DNA of 64,000 bases from NCBI RefSeq assembly GCF_007954585.1, contig NZ_CP042382.1, positions 2,170,001 through 2,234,000 on the forward strand, written 5' to 3'. Positions within the stretch are counted from its first letter, which is position 1. Every line of letters begins with the position of its first letter. A program made the translations under genes and the position numbers. This DNA is from Pistricoccus aurantiacus (GTDB lineage: Bacteria > Pseudomonadota > Gammaproteobacteria > Pseudomonadales > Halomonadaceae). Below the pieces are notes generated by a model. The model saw only the letters and a list, made by a program, of their open reading frames with translations, was not told the DNA's origin and did not search any database. This document shows, piece after piece, positions 42,900 through 51,950 of the stretch.

Positions 42900-43762
42900 T
42901 GGGCGTCAGTGTCCTGACTCTGGTGAGAGGACGGCGGGAGCATCTCGTCAATCTGATTCACGGCCTGACGCGCCAGACCCGGCTTCCGGACGAATTGATC
43001 GTGGCCTACATGCAGCCGGAGCCGCATCGGCACCTGCCGGAAACCCGATTTCCGGTGCGCGAAGTCTATATTGACGATGAAATCATGCCCTTGGCGAAGG
43101 CGCGCAATCGGGCGGCACAGGCAGCGAACAACGAGGTGCTGATATTTCTCGACGTGGACTGCATTCCATCTCCTTCCCTTGTCGAGAGCTACCGCCAGGC
43201 CTTGAGCGAAAGGGTAGGATTGTATCTGGGCGAAGTGTTTTACCTGCCCGCCGGGGCGGTAACGACGCCGCTGGATTATTTACGGCTGGATGGCGTGGGC
43301 AAGTCGCATCCCGCCAGGCCCACAATGCCAAAGGAAGGTAGGCGCCTGGAGCCTGATCCGGGAAGTCTATGGGGGCTTTCTTTCGCACTTGGCCGTCGGG
43401 ATTATTGGCGAGCCGGCGGCATGGATGAAGCCTTTTACGGTTACGGAGGAGAGGAGACGGATTTCGCTTGGCGTCTGCATGATGCGAGAGTGCCGTTCTT
43501 CTGGCTCGGCCGCGCCCGCGCCTATCATCAACACCATCCCATGCATGCGCCTCCCTATCCGCATTTCGTTCATATCCTGCGCAACGCCGACTATTTTCAT
43601 CGCAAGTGGCAACGTTGGTGCATGGAGTACTGGCTCGGTCAGTTTCGCGACGCGGGTCTGATCGCCTGGCGTGAAGAGGGGAATACGCTCGAGATTCTGC
43701 GCTATCCTACCGCGGATGAAATACGCCGTGCGAAACTGCCGGATACGGCGCTGTTTAGCTGA
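42899..43762 (+). CDS. Glycosyltransferase family 2
   Basis: A 287-aa GT-A enzyme: SVLTLVRGRREHLVNLIHGL, IMPLAKARNRAAQAA, the metal-binding LDVDCIP (DxD), and GMDEAFYGYGGEETDFAWRL (acceptor/catalytic ED region of galactosyl/chondroitin-type GT2 proteins). Start ATG 42899 overlaps the sucrose-phosphate synthase stop by one base, RBS AAGGTG, so the two are translationally coupled; this enzyme may use the sucrose pathway's product or nucleotide sugar. Acceptor unknown. Confidence 0.85.
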   Translation: MGVSVLTLVRGRREHLVNLIHGLTRQTRLPDELIVAYMQPEPHRHLPETRFPVREVYIDDEIMPLAKARNRAAQAANNEVLIFLDVDCIPSPSLVESYRQALSERVGLYLGEVFYLPAGAVTTPLDYLRLDGVGKSHPARPTMPKEGRRLEPDPGSLWGLSFALGRRDYWRAGGMDEAFYGYGGEETDFAWRLHDARVPFFWLGRARAYHQHHPMHAPPYPHFVHILRNADYFHRKWQRWCMEYWLGQFRDAGLIAWREEGNTLEILRYPTADEIRRAKLPDTALFS

Positions 43763-44912
43763 TACCTGGGTTGGCCACTGCCTCTTGAAGGTGACCAAGG
43801 AGTGCGGTCTTACGATCGTCTTGCCATAGCCGGTCCGTCAGGTTTTCGAGCCACTGGGCGGCGGTGCGTGCTGCCTGAGGAGAATAAAGCTCCCGCAGGG
43901 TGGAAACATCGAGCTCTCTTGCACGCATTAGCAGCTCTTGCCAGGCGTCGATGCTACTGGGCCAATTTTCCAGGTGGATCGCCGCCCCAAGGCGCTGCAG
44001 ACATTCCGCCTTGCGTACCTGCTCGCCATAGTAGCGCCATTCCGGGGCGCAGATGTAGGGACGTCCGATTCGGGCGATTTCATGCACGGTGTTGTCGCCG
44101 GCGGAGGCCAGGACGATATCGCTGGCGACGAGATAATCGGTGACATTCGTGACCCAGCCGTGATTTTCCAGGTTGAAGAAATCCGTCTCATGGCCTTCTC
44201 GATGTACCGGACCGATGGTGATAAAGCGCGATCCGGTGGCGGCCCGCGCCGCCACGGTCAGAGGCGCGTAGGGGGTGCCGGCACCGCCACCGCCGGTCAG
44301 AACGACGATCACTTCTTGATCGCTCGGCAGGCCCAGCTTACGGCGAGCAGCTTGCTTGTCCCCGAATGAGGTATCCGTGGTACAAAGCCCCCCGGTATAG
44401 TGCGTCTTGGCTCGTGCCCAGTCCGGGTAGTCCGGTTGTTCCAAGCGCTCGTCGTAAGGGGCCAGCATCCCGATACAACATTCATAGGCGCCGAGATGCC
44501 CCCGATCGCTGCGGTCGCCGTGCATGCGAATCTTTACCGCCGGTACGCTGGCGATGCGCGCAAGCAGGGCCAGCTCCGCGGAAACGTCGATCACGAAAAG
44601 CCCCGTATCGCTATCGTCCAGATGGTCGAGAATCAGGCGCATGGTGCGGCGCATTTCCTTCACTCCCAGCGGCACGCAGTGCATGATCGAAGGGGTAGTG
44701 GCCTGGTAAAGCGCCGTCGTTGGAACGTCGGCACCGATCATGTCGGGCAGGGCGATGATATCGATGGGCCGCTCGAAATTCTCGAACAGGCTCGGGTCCG
44801 CGGTCATGACGGTGACCGGACGCTCCTTAGAAAAGCGCTGAATGATGGCCCTGGCGCGCTGAGCATGCCCCCGCCCCTGATGGTGAATAAAAAAACTGAT
44901 TCTTTTCTGCAT
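43755..44912 (-). CDS. MurG-like (GT28-type) glycosyltransferase
   Basis: A 385-aa GT-B protein: N-terminal HHQGRGHAQRARAIIQRF (Gly-rich loop as in MurG/GT28), and C-terminal VVLTGGGGAGTPYAPL, DIVLASAGDNTVHEIARIGR, CAPEWRYYGEQVRKA, the nucleotide-sugar pocket. ATG 44912 follows AAGGAGGTG. Its 3' end overlaps the GT2 gene by 8 bp on the opposite strand. It completes a four-enzyme sugar cluster (39.6-44.9 kb); substrate unknown. Confidence 0.8.
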   Translation of the reverse strand: MQKRISFFIHHQGRGHAQRARAIIQRFSKERPVTVMTADPSLFENFERPIDIIALPDMIGADVPTTALYQATTPSIMHCVPLGVKEMRRTMRLILDHLDDSDTGLFVIDVSAELALLARIASVPAVKIRMHGDRSDRGHLGAYECCIGMLAPYDERLEQPDYPDWARAKTHYTGGLCTTDTSFGDKQAARRKLGLPSDQEVIVVLTGGGGAGTPYAPLTVAARAATGSRFITIGPVHREGHETDFFNLENHGWVTNVTDYLVASDIVLASAGDNTVHEIARIGRPYICAPEWRYYGEQVRKAECLQRLGAAIHLENWPSSIDAWQELLMRARELDVSTLRELYSPQAARTAAQWLENLTDRLWQDDRKTALLGHLQEAVANPGIS

Positions 44913-45026
44913 GCGGCACCTCCTTTGTGCGTCATTCCCGGGGCTTGTCAAAGAGCTTGGCTGTTAGGATGGGGGCAATCGGCAAGCGCTGACTTTCTTG
45001 ATCATACAATATTGTCGTGAGACCTC

Positions 45027-46205
45027 ATGAAGCATCCTGATGTCGTTATCCTCGGTGCCGGCGCCGCGGGGTTGATGTGCGCGCTGACCGCCGGCTACCA
45101 AGGTCGGCGGGTACTGGTGCTCGATCATGCCAACAAGGCGGGCAAGAAGATCCTGATGTCCGGGGGCGGCCGCTGCAATTTCACCAATCTGGCGACGTCG
45201 CCGGCCAACTTCTTTTCCGAAAATCCGCGCTTCTGCATTTCCGCGCTCAAGCGCTATCGACCGGAACATTTCGTCGAACTGGTGGAGCGTCATAGCCTGG
45301 AATACGTCGAGAAGGCAGCAGGGCAGCTGTTCTGCGCTCATTCCGCCAAGGAGCTGCTGCGGACCCTGCTGACCGAGTGCGACTGGGCGGGGGTGGAAAT
45401 ACGCCTCAAGACCGCAGTGGAATCAATCGAACCTCAGGGCGAGGGCATGCGTCTGCAGACGTCGGCGGGGCGCATCGATACCGGTGCGGTGGTGATCGCC
45501 ACCGGCGGGCTATCGATTCCCACCCTGGGGGCTAGCGGGTTTGGCTACGAGATCGCCCGCCGGTTTGGCCTGCGGGTAACGGAGACGCGACCGGCGCTGG
45601 TGCCTTTCACCTTGACCTCCGGTTGGAAGACCCGGGCGGCGGATCTTGCCGGAGTGAGCTGCGAGGTGGCGGTACGCTGTCGTGGTAGGGAATATCGCGA
45701 GCCCATGCTGTTGACCCACCGCGGCCTGTCCGGTCCGGCCATGCTGCAGATCTCGAGCCATTGGCAACCCGGTGACGAGATCGAGATCGATCTGCTGCCG
45801 GGGTTCGATATCAGAGGATGTTTGATCGAAGCTCGCCGGGCCACTCCAAAGCGTCGGCTTTCCACCTTGCTGAGCGAGCATTTGCCGAAAAGGCTCGCTC
45901 AGGCGCTGATCGAATGGCATGGGGACGACGGCCCCTTGGCGGAGCGGTCCAATGCCAACCTTGAAGGCTGGGCAGGGCGCCTGGGTCGCTTGCGAATCAA
46001 GCCCGCAGGAACCGAGGGCTGGCGTACCGCGGAGGTGACACTGGGTGGGGTCGATACCCGAAGGATTTCCTCGCAAAGCTTTGCGGTCGATAATGTGCCG
46101 CAGCTGCGGTTTATCGGCGAAGTGCTGGATGTCACCGGTGAACTGGGCGGCTATAACTTTCAGTGGGCCTGGGCCTCGGGTGTCGCCTGCGGACTGACTG
46201 TGTAG
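45027..46205 (+). CDS. HI0933/YhiN-family FAD-dependent oxidoreductase
   Basis: A 392-aa flavoprotein: dinucleotide site ILGAGAAGLMCAL (residues 8-20), GKKILMSGGGRCNFTN, GVVIATGG-like AVVIATGGLSIPTLGASGFG, DLAGVSCEVAVRCRGREY, LTHRGLSGPAMLQISS, and a C-terminal FIGEVLDVTGELGGYNFQWA with WASG. All are family signatures. The reaction is not settled for most members. Monocistronic as far as can be seen. Confidence 0.92.
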   Translation: MKHPDVVILGAGAAGLMCALTAGYQGRRVLVLDHANKAGKKILMSGGGRCNFTNLATSPANFFSENPRFCISALKRYRPEHFVELVERHSLEYVEKAAGQLFCAHSAKELLRTLLTECDWAGVEIRLKTAVESIEPQGEGMRLQTSAGRIDTGAVVIATGGLSIPTLGASGFGYEIARRFGLRVTETRPALVPFTLTSGWKTRAADLAGVSCEVAVRCRGREYREPMLLTHRGLSGPAMLQISSHWQPGDEIEIDLLPGFDIRGCLIEARRATPKRRLSTLLSEHLPKRLAQALIEWHGDDGPLAERSNANLEGWAGRLGRLRIKPAGTEGWRTAEVTLGGVDTRRISSQSFAVDNVPQLRFIGEVLDVTGELGGYNFQWAWASGVACGLTV

Positions 46206-46238
46206 ATCGGTTTTTCATGAGGCCCAGTGTGATCCTCG

Positions 46239-46694
46239 TTACAGATAGATGCCCCCGGTGCCAACGACGATCACGATCAGCCCCAGCACCAGGTTGACAG
46301 CGATCAGCTTGCGGATCTGATTGAGCTTGGCACCGCCGGCGGTCCAGTCCTGGCGCGCCACGGCTTGATTGAGTCGTCGATAGGGGGCGAAGTAGATATG
46401 CAGAAAGATCGCCATCATGACCAGGCCCAACAGCAGCATCAGGTGCACGTGAAGACCGACCATGTCCATGCCGCCGTAAACCGCGAAGATAATCCAGAAG
46501 CCGGAGGTGAGTAACAGGACTATCGCGGCCCATACCCAAGGAAAGAACTTGTCGAATACCTTGGCCCATAGCTGCAGCCGCAAGGGCGGCTCGAGCAGGT
46601 GGCCTGCCACTGGACGTAGCGCCAGATAGGCAAAAAACATCCCGCCGACCCAGATCACGGCGGCCAGTAGATGTAGGGTAATGGCGATTGACAT
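46239..46694 (-). CDS. CopD-family membrane protein
   Basis: A 151-aa protein with four membrane helices: LHLLAAVIWVGGMFFAYLAL at the N-terminus (conserved His and Trp of the CopD/YqhA-like domain), FPWVWAAIVLLLTSGFWIIF, LHVHLMLLLGLVMMAIFLHI with paired His, and a C-terminal helix. The family includes copper-related and haem-binding proteins, but most stand-alone members are unstudied. Start ATG 46694, CAGGAG upstream. Confidence 0.85.
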   Translation of the reverse strand: MSIAITLHLLAAVIWVGGMFFAYLALRPVAGHLLEPPLRLQLWAKVFDKFFPWVWAAIVLLLTSGFWIIFAVYGGMDMVGLHVHLMLLLGLVMMAIFLHIYFAPYRRLNQAVARQDWTAGGAKLNQIRKLIAVNLVLGLIVIVVGTGGIYL

Positions 46695-46771
46695 ATTTGC
46701 TCCTGTGGCGGGTAAAGACACCATGCTTAGGCTACGCTTATTCGGGAGGGGAACAAAATAACGAGGGTGTC

Positions 46772-46993
46772 ATGAGTTTGGGGCTTATTCTTGAATCTAC
46801 ATTGACTTGCCCTTTATGTGGTCAGCGCAGCGTGGAAGTCATGATGCCGGATGCCTGTCAGTGGTTCTATCACTGTTCGGGCTGCGGAAGTCTGCTGCAG
46901 CCAATGCCGGGTGACTGTTGCATATTCTGTTCGTACGGTACGGTCGTCTGCGCGCCGGCACAGCTCGCCGAATCAACGCAGAACAGCGAGTAG
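46772..46993 (+). CDS. Small zinc-ribbon-like GDCC protein
   Basis: A 73-aa Cys-rich protein: CPLC near residue 12, HCSGCGSLLQP near 38, then GDCCIFCSYGTVVCAP. The GDCCxxCSYG signature belongs to a small family, sometimes near metal-resistance genes. Cys spacing suggests one or two metal sites. ATG 46772 with GAGGGTG. Divergent from the CopD-like gene, which supports a metal-related role but does not prove it. Confidence 0.72.
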   Translation: MSLGLILESTLTCPLCGQRSVEVMMPDACQWFYHCSGCGSLLQPMPGDCCIFCSYGTVVCAPAQLAESTQNSE

Positions 46994-47275
46994 CTTGCGT
47001 ATCCTTTGAAACAAGAATGCACCCGCCATGGCACGCTGTCCCCAGCGCCTGAGCGAATGAGGTTTCCTGGCGCTTCGCACGACCAGCAGCCCGCCGAGCC
47101 CGTAAAGAGGCACTTTCCAGCGCATCAAAGTATGCCAGGCATGATCGATGCCGCTGGTGGCTTCACGAAAGCGCTGAGAGTCCACCAGCAGATCGATACG
47201 CTGCTGCTCGATCAGTGATTCGAGTTTCGCCTTGCGCAAGCGTCGCTCTCGGTGTGCACGAGACTCAAAGTTCAC
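46973..47275 (-). CDS. YqjK-like protein
   Basis: A 100-aa basic protein, N-terminal coiled-coil RRLRKAKLESLIEQQRIDLL followed by a weakly hydrophobic middle (WKVPLYGLGGLLVVRSARKP). This matches YqjK, third gene of the yqjDEK operon. It overlaps yqjE by 11 nt and, on the opposite strand, the end of the zinc-ribbon gene by 21 nt. Function unknown. Confidence 0.75.
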   Translation of the reverse strand: MNFESRAHRERRLRKAKLESLIEQQRIDLLVDSQRFREATSGIDHAWHTLMRWKVPLYGLGGLLVVRSARKPHSLRRWGQRAMAGAFLFQRIRKLLAVLR

Positions 47276-47657
47276 GCTGATTCCCCAGCAGCCGGCGATC
47301 CGCCTTGAGTTGTCTCAACGTGCTTTTCAGAAGAGTGCGCTGACGGGCTTTGTAAACGACCCAACTGGCCAGCCCGAGGCCTCCTCCCAACAACAGCACG
47401 ATACAAGTGACGATAGCGGCGATACGATGGCTGTCCCAGAACAGCACGACAATCAGCAGCGTCAATAGCATCATGCCAAGCAGCATCAGGATAAGGCTGA
47501 AACAGGTCAGCAGCAGCAGCAAGAAAAGACGTGAGCGTTCTTCCTCGAGTTCGACCACGGCAAGACGCAGTCGCGTCTCGCCGCTTTGGATCAGGCTCGA
47601 GATCAGGCGTTTGGTGGCGTCAAAGACGCGCTCCGCCGGTCCTTGGCCTGTGGACAT
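47265..47657 (-). CDS. yqjE: YqjE-like membrane protein (phage-holin-like family)
   Basis: A 130-aa protein with a conserved helical start RVFDATKRLISSLIQSGETR, LRLAVVELEEERSRL, and two strong membrane helices (about 43-70 and 75-100). Matches YqjE/DUF1469. Start ATG 47657; translationally overlaps yqjD by one base. In E. coli the homologous operon is stationary-phase and stress linked, with YqjD binding ribosomes. Confidence 0.85.
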   Translation of the reverse strand: MSTGQGPAERVFDATKRLISSLIQSGETRLRLAVVELEEERSRLFLLLLLTCFSLILMLLGMMLLTLLIVVLFWDSHRIAAIVTCIVLLLGGGLGLASWVVYKARQRTLLKSTLRQLKADRRLLGNQREL

Positions 47658-47989
47658 CAACGCCGCCCGAGAATAAAGCCGACGATGATGCCCAGGAGAG
47701 TACCGATACCCACACTGCGCCAAGGATTGTCACGAACATACTCGTCGAAGGCATCCGCTTGGTGAACGGCGCTGTCGTAAGCGTCGTGATAAAGTCTTTC
47801 GCCCCGTGCCTCGAGGCGTGAGCGTGTGTCTTTCAGGCGTTTTTCGGCTCGCTCCCGAAGCTCCTTGACGTTGCTGCGCGAGTCATCCGCGGTTGCATGA
47901 ACCAGCTCTTCGACGGTTTGGGAAAGATGACGCAGATCCGATTTCAGCTGATCGGTACTGGCGTCGATATTCGGTGTGCGGTTAGCCAT
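47657..47989 (-). CDS. yqjD: YqjD/ElaB-family ribosome-anchoring protein
   Basis: A 110-aa DUF883 protein: long amphipathic helix (QLKSDLRHLSQTVEELVHAT and following) and a C-terminal membrane helix preceded by the signature RDNPWRSVGIGTLLGIIVGF, ending LGRR. In E. coli, YqjD, ElaB and YgaM attach ribosomes to the inner membrane in stationary phase. First gene of yqjDEK. Confidence 0.9.
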   Translation of the reverse strand: MANRTPNIDASTDQLKSDLRHLSQTVEELVHATADDSRSNVKELRERAEKRLKDTRSRLEARGERLYHDAYDSAVHQADAFDEYVRDNPWRSVGIGTLLGIIVGFILGRR

Positions 47990-48074
47990 GAGGTCTTCCT
48001 GTGACGTTGAATAACGCCCCTAGCATAGCAGGCTTACGTGTGGCGGCAATCCTTTGCCGGCAATGAAACGCCGA

Positions 48075-49052
48075 TCAGGGCCGCCTCGGAAAGAAAGGGT
48101 TGATGCTGAAACCGATGCCGAGCCGATTGTTGCGATGATTGTAGTCGACCAGGCTTTCGCCATAGCCGTAATAATATTGTATGTAGCCGCGCACACTATT
48201 GAACAAGGGCCAGGAATAATCTGCTCCGACTCCCATGTAGCCGGTACGAGGGTTGCCTCGCCAGGTAAGAGTCGCCTCCTGGTCATCGAACAGCCGGCGT
48301 GCCACGGTGATGTCACCGTAGCCTACATAGCGTTCGATATCCGGATTGTCGTCCTCGTCGTCGGATTCCGGAATTCGCCAATGTGGCGCAATCACCACTG
48401 CCCAATCGCCCTTTTGAAAGGTGCCTTCCACATAAAGTCGGTTCCAACTACGCGACAAAGGATCGGAACGACCGTTCGACTGATGGTTCAACGCAATTCG
48501 ATTGTAGGTGTTGGTCCAGCCCAGCCAGGAGAAGTTGTTGTCGAAACTGAGAAACACTTCAGGTTCGAAGTTGGTTTCACGAAACGGTGAAGAAGCCTCG
48601 GAGTTATAAGCCTGCCACCAGCTGCGCTGAGTATAGGCAAAATAGAGATCGCCATTGTTGCCGAACAGATCTTTCGCCAGATTGAACTTGGCGCTGAACT
48701 GGAACTTGACTTCGGCATTGCCGACGTTTTCGTTGCTGATTTCCCTGAAGGCTTGCTCATCGGGATTGAAATTGTAGGTGATGGGTAGCAGGTAGTTGCG
48801 GCGATAGGTGGTGATCGAAAACGGATTGCGCGCCGAAGCCCGCTCAAGCGCGCGTCGCTCCCGCGCTTCGTTCAGGGCTTGCGGTTCTTCGCGGCGCTGC
48901 TGTGTTTGCTGTTCGTCGCTATCCACGCCTGGCGCTGTTGCTTCGATGGTAGTTGGCGTCTGAGTCAGCGCATTGTCTGCCAGCGCGACACCTGACAAGG
49001 ACAGCAGAGACAAGCCGATAGCGAATGCCTTCAAACCCTGGGGCATTTTCAT
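48075..49052 (-). CDS. pldA: Outer-membrane phospholipase A (OMPLA)
   Basis: Ca2+-dependent outer-membrane beta-barrel hydrolysing phospholipids that leak to the outer leaflet. The 325-aa product has a signal peptide (KAFAIGLSLLSLSGVALA, cleavage after ALA), a Gln/Glu-rich periplasmic stretch, then the barrel with active-site segment NHQSNGRSDPLSRSWNR containing His, Ser and Asn of the catalytic triad, and a last strand ending in Phe-rich residues. Start ATG 49052, CAGGAT upstream; the longer frame adds 22 non-signal residues. Confidence 0.95.
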   Translation of the reverse strand: MKMPQGLKAFAIGLSLLSLSGVALADNALTQTPTTIEATAPGVDSDEQQTQQRREEPQALNEARERRALERASARNPFSITTYRRNYLLPITYNFNPDEQAFREISNENVGNAEVKFQFSAKFNLAKDLFGNNGDLYFAYTQRSWWQAYNSEASSPFRETNFEPEVFLSFDNNFSWLGWTNTYNRIALNHQSNGRSDPLSRSWNRLYVEGTFQKGDWAVVIAPHWRIPESDDEDDNPDIERYVGYGDITVARRLFDDQEATLTWRGNPRTGYMGVGADYSWPLFNSVRGYIQYYYGYGESLVDYNHRNNRLGIGFSINPFFPRRP

Positions 49053-49114
49053 GAGGCGATCCTGTCGAGAAACACAAAAAGGCATGTTTCTACCATGCTG
49101 TTCGGACAAGTCAA

Positions 49115-49879
49115 TCATTGATGGCGTGCATGCAGGAGAAATTCGCGATTGCCGTCGCCCCCTGCGATAGGACTATCCCGCCAGTCAAGCACCTCGAAAC
49201 CGCAGCTGGCGCAGCACTGGCGAAGCTTCTTTTCCACCTCCTCATAAAGAAGTGGATCGGTCACTATCCCCTGGGCATTGACCTTGCCCGGGCCTACCTC
49301 GAACTGTGGCTTGACCAGGGAAAGCAGCTCGCCGCCTACGGGCAGCAGTTCGGCCAGTGACGGCAGGATCAACGTCTGGGAAATAAAGGAAACGTCCATG
49401 ATCGCTAGGGAGAGTGTTTTAGGCGCCTGGCGGACGAGGACTTTCCTGAGCGCGGGGCTTTGCGTCATGTCGCGCGCGTTGATGCCCTCCAGGCAGGTGA
49501 CTCGAGGATCTTCTCGCAATCGAGGGTCGAGCTGGTCGTGACCGACGTCGATACCGATGACGTGAGCCGCACCATGCTGCAAGGCGCAGTCGGTAAAACC
49601 GCCGGTGGACTGACCGACATCCAGCACCAGGCGATCGTCGAGGCGCAGCTCGAGATGATTCAGCAGCGCTTCGAGCTTTAGCCCCGCTCGCGAGGCATAG
49701 CGTTCCTCCGGATCCGCCGTTACCACCAGCGGGCTATCCAGCGGCAGCTTTTCCGCCGGTCGCAAGAGCGGACGTTGATCCGCCAGGCTGACCCGGCCAT
49801 GACGAATCAGGCGCTGCGCCCTGGTGCGGGAGCGCGCCAGGCCTTGCGTCACCAGCAGCTGGTCGAGCCGCATCATCAT
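49115..49879 (-). CDS. TlyA-family rRNA 2'-O-methyltransferase/hemolysin
   Basis: A 254-aa protein with an N-terminal S4 RNA-binding domain (RLDQLLVTQGLARSRTRAQR) and an FtsJ-like methyltransferase domain: YASRAGLKLEALL, LDVGQSTGGFTDCALQHGA, DVSFISQTLILPSL, LVKPQFEVGPG. Known TlyA proteins 2'-O-methylate cytidines of 16S and 23S rRNA. The normally GxSTGGF motif is present. ATG overlaps the stop of the preceding 675-aa gene. Confidence 0.9.
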   Translation of the reverse strand: MMMRLDQLLVTQGLARSRTRAQRLIRHGRVSLADQRPLLRPAEKLPLDSPLVVTADPEERYASRAGLKLEALLNHLELRLDDRLVLDVGQSTGGFTDCALQHGAAHVIGIDVGHDQLDPRLREDPRVTCLEGINARDMTQSPALRKVLVRQAPKTLSLAIMDVSFISQTLILPSLAELLPVGGELLSLVKPQFEVGPGKVNAQGIVTDPLLYEEVEKKLRQCCASCGFEVLDWRDSPIAGGDGNREFLLHARHQ

Positions 49880-51903
49880 GAAGGCATGAGACCTCGAGCC
49901 GCCTGCAGATCACCGGCAGGTAGGCGGTCCGCCCCCCAGCTGCGGGTGATATAACCGATGACGCGATCCAGCTCTTCCTGGGAAACCTGCGCCAGTTCGC
50001 CGCGCTCCAGCGGATCGTAATGAAAGATATACAGCCGTGAAGCAAACTGCTCGAAAGGCAGCGATGCCTCGCCGAAGCGCTCTCCGTACCCGGAGGTGCT
50101 GACCTTGACGCCGTCGCCCCAATCCTGACCGCTATCGTTGTTGGGATTGTAGAAGAAAGCGCGCATTTCCCCATTCAGGTCGAGATTGACGCGCAGCAGG
50201 GTGATAGCGTGCCAGCCGATGAAGCGCGCGGTGCTGTCGGTCACGGCGATACCTGCGGGCTGCGGATGAATCAGCGGCTGATTGCCGTTGTAATAAGGGT
50301 GATAGCAGGCATAGAACTGGCGCAGGAAGTTCTCCAGGTGGATCAGCTTGCCGGTGGCGACATCCACGTTGATGCTGAAACCACGGCCTGCCCACCAGCC
50401 GTGGAATTCCGGGTTGACCCAGCGGTGCGGGTCGCCTTCACGGTCGGCGCAGCGCCTGCCCATTTCCGCGTAGATACGGTCCAGGTAGGGAACCACCAGC
50501 AGCGATACCGGATCGAGATCCATGGGCAAGGCGGTGGCCACCCCGGAAAGACTGGCCATGGAAGAAATCGGCTGGCCTTCGAAGTGAATGATGATCTCGT
50601 CGTCCCGGGCGGCCCAGGTCACCATCTGCAGCAGGTAGTCCGGATCGTTGTAGGCCCACATGGACAGGGCGCGAGCGGACTGGCAGGTAGGGTTGTTGCC
50701 CTGACCTACCCCCAGGGGAAGGCCGAGCATGCATAGCACGCCTTCGATCAGCCAGGCCTGTGGGGAAGCGGCCTCACCGAGGGCCAGGCTAAGACGTTGA
50801 CGAGACCAGGCAGAAAGTTCGAGCCCCAACTGACGCCATAGCGCCGGCGCCACCGGGGGTTGATAGAGAATCCCGCGCTCGAGCATCAGGGCGAGACCAT
50901 AGATGCCTTGGCAGGTTGGAGCGTGAATGCCTTGGTATACCAGCTCGTGAATCAGGTCGCGATAGCACAGCAGGCAGTCGCGGCCGGTGGAGGAGAGCCC
51001 CAGCGCCTCGGATACCAGCATGTCGCCCTGGTCATGCAAGTGTCGCAGCAGTACCGCATGATAGGGTGACACCAGACCGGTATCGTGCATGGCCCGAGCG
51101 AACCCGGTGGCTTCGTTCTGAAGCGCCGCCTGGTCCATGCAGGCAAGCCGTTCGGCATAAACATCGATGCCCGGATCCTCCCGGCAGGCCTGAGTCGGAC
51201 CGAACAGGCTGCTCACCAGCCGATCCGCTCCCTGACCGCTGATGCCCAGGTCGATAGCGGGGTCCGCCTGGCATAGGGCGATCTGGGTGACCATGCGCTT
51301 GATGGCCCCCGTCTGAATCGGGCGCTGCTTGAGGATGCGCCAGATTTCCTCGATCAAGCGGTCGATGATGTGTTCGTAGCCGATGCGCGAGGCCAGGTGG
51401 CGAAACAGGATGCGCGGTATCTGCGCCAGTCGTCCTTGGGTTTCCCGCTCCGCTTCGCTGGGAGAATCGAACAGGAACGTCAGATTGACGGCCAAGGTCT
51501 GAGTCAGATAATGATGAGCCTGCTCCGCGGAAACCAGGGAATGAACATAGTCGCCTCGGGCCACCGCCAGCAGGCGCAGCTCGCTCAGGGTTTCGATCAT
51601 CACGCTGTCGACGCTGGCGCTCTTCAACGCCTGGGAAGCCAGAGCGGGTACCAGGGCCTGGGGCGATTCCCAGTCGGAGCCTTCGAACATGCCGGACTGT
51701 TCCATGGCCTGGGCACGGCTTTCCAGAGCGTCGCAACCGCCCTCGACCAGCATCACGCGACGCGCGGTATCGAAGACACGACTGACCTTGGCGGGCTTGG
51801 AAAAGCATGGCGCATTGGCCAGGATCGCTACCGCGTCGTCGAGCTTGGCCAGCAAGCCATCCAGCTTGCTGGCGTCCACCTGGGGTGCGTTGTCGTCAGT
51901 CAC
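49876..51903 (-). CDS. Uncharacterised 675-aa protein linked to ATP-grasp gene
   Basis: Not recognised. Starts with GTG 51903 behind AAGGAG. Residues 1-300 are helical and acidic. The second half has conserved-looking segments: GVGQGNNPTCQSARALSMWA (a Cys set in a helix start, reminiscent of thiol hydrolases or amidases, unproven), NPEFHGWWAGRGFSINVDVA, HPYYNGNQPLIHPQP, FFYNPNNDSGQDWGDGVKVS and FASRLYIFHYDP. No signal peptide or membrane helix. It lies 47 bp after an ATP-grasp gene and overlaps tlyA by 4 nt. The pairing suggests joint action on a peptide-like or amino-acid-derived product. Confidence 0.6.
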   Translation of the reverse strand: MTDDNAPQVDASKLDGLLAKLDDAVAILANAPCFSKPAKVSRVFDTARRVMLVEGGCDALESRAQAMEQSGMFEGSDWESPQALVPALASQALKSASVDSVMIETLSELRLLAVARGDYVHSLVSAEQAHHYLTQTLAVNLTFLFDSPSEAERETQGRLAQIPRILFRHLASRIGYEHIIDRLIEEIWRILKQRPIQTGAIKRMVTQIALCQADPAIDLGISGQGADRLVSSLFGPTQACREDPGIDVYAERLACMDQAALQNEATGFARAMHDTGLVSPYHAVLLRHLHDQGDMLVSEALGLSSTGRDCLLCYRDLIHELVYQGIHAPTCQGIYGLALMLERGILYQPPVAPALWRQLGLELSAWSRQRLSLALGEAASPQAWLIEGVLCMLGLPLGVGQGNNPTCQSARALSMWAYNDPDYLLQMVTWAARDDEIIIHFEGQPISSMASLSGVATALPMDLDPVSLLVVPYLDRIYAEMGRRCADREGDPHRWVNPEFHGWWAGRGFSINVDVATGKLIHLENFLRQFYACYHPYYNGNQPLIHPQPAGIAVTDSTARFIGWHAITLLRVNLDLNGEMRAFFYNPNNDSGQDWGDGVKVSTSGYGERFGEASLPFEQFASRLYIFHYDPLERGELAQVSQEELDRVIGYITRSWGADRLPAGDLQAARGLMPS

Positions 51904-51950
51904 CGTGACTCCTTGTCGTCATGACACGCACATGAGGGATGGCGCGAGGG

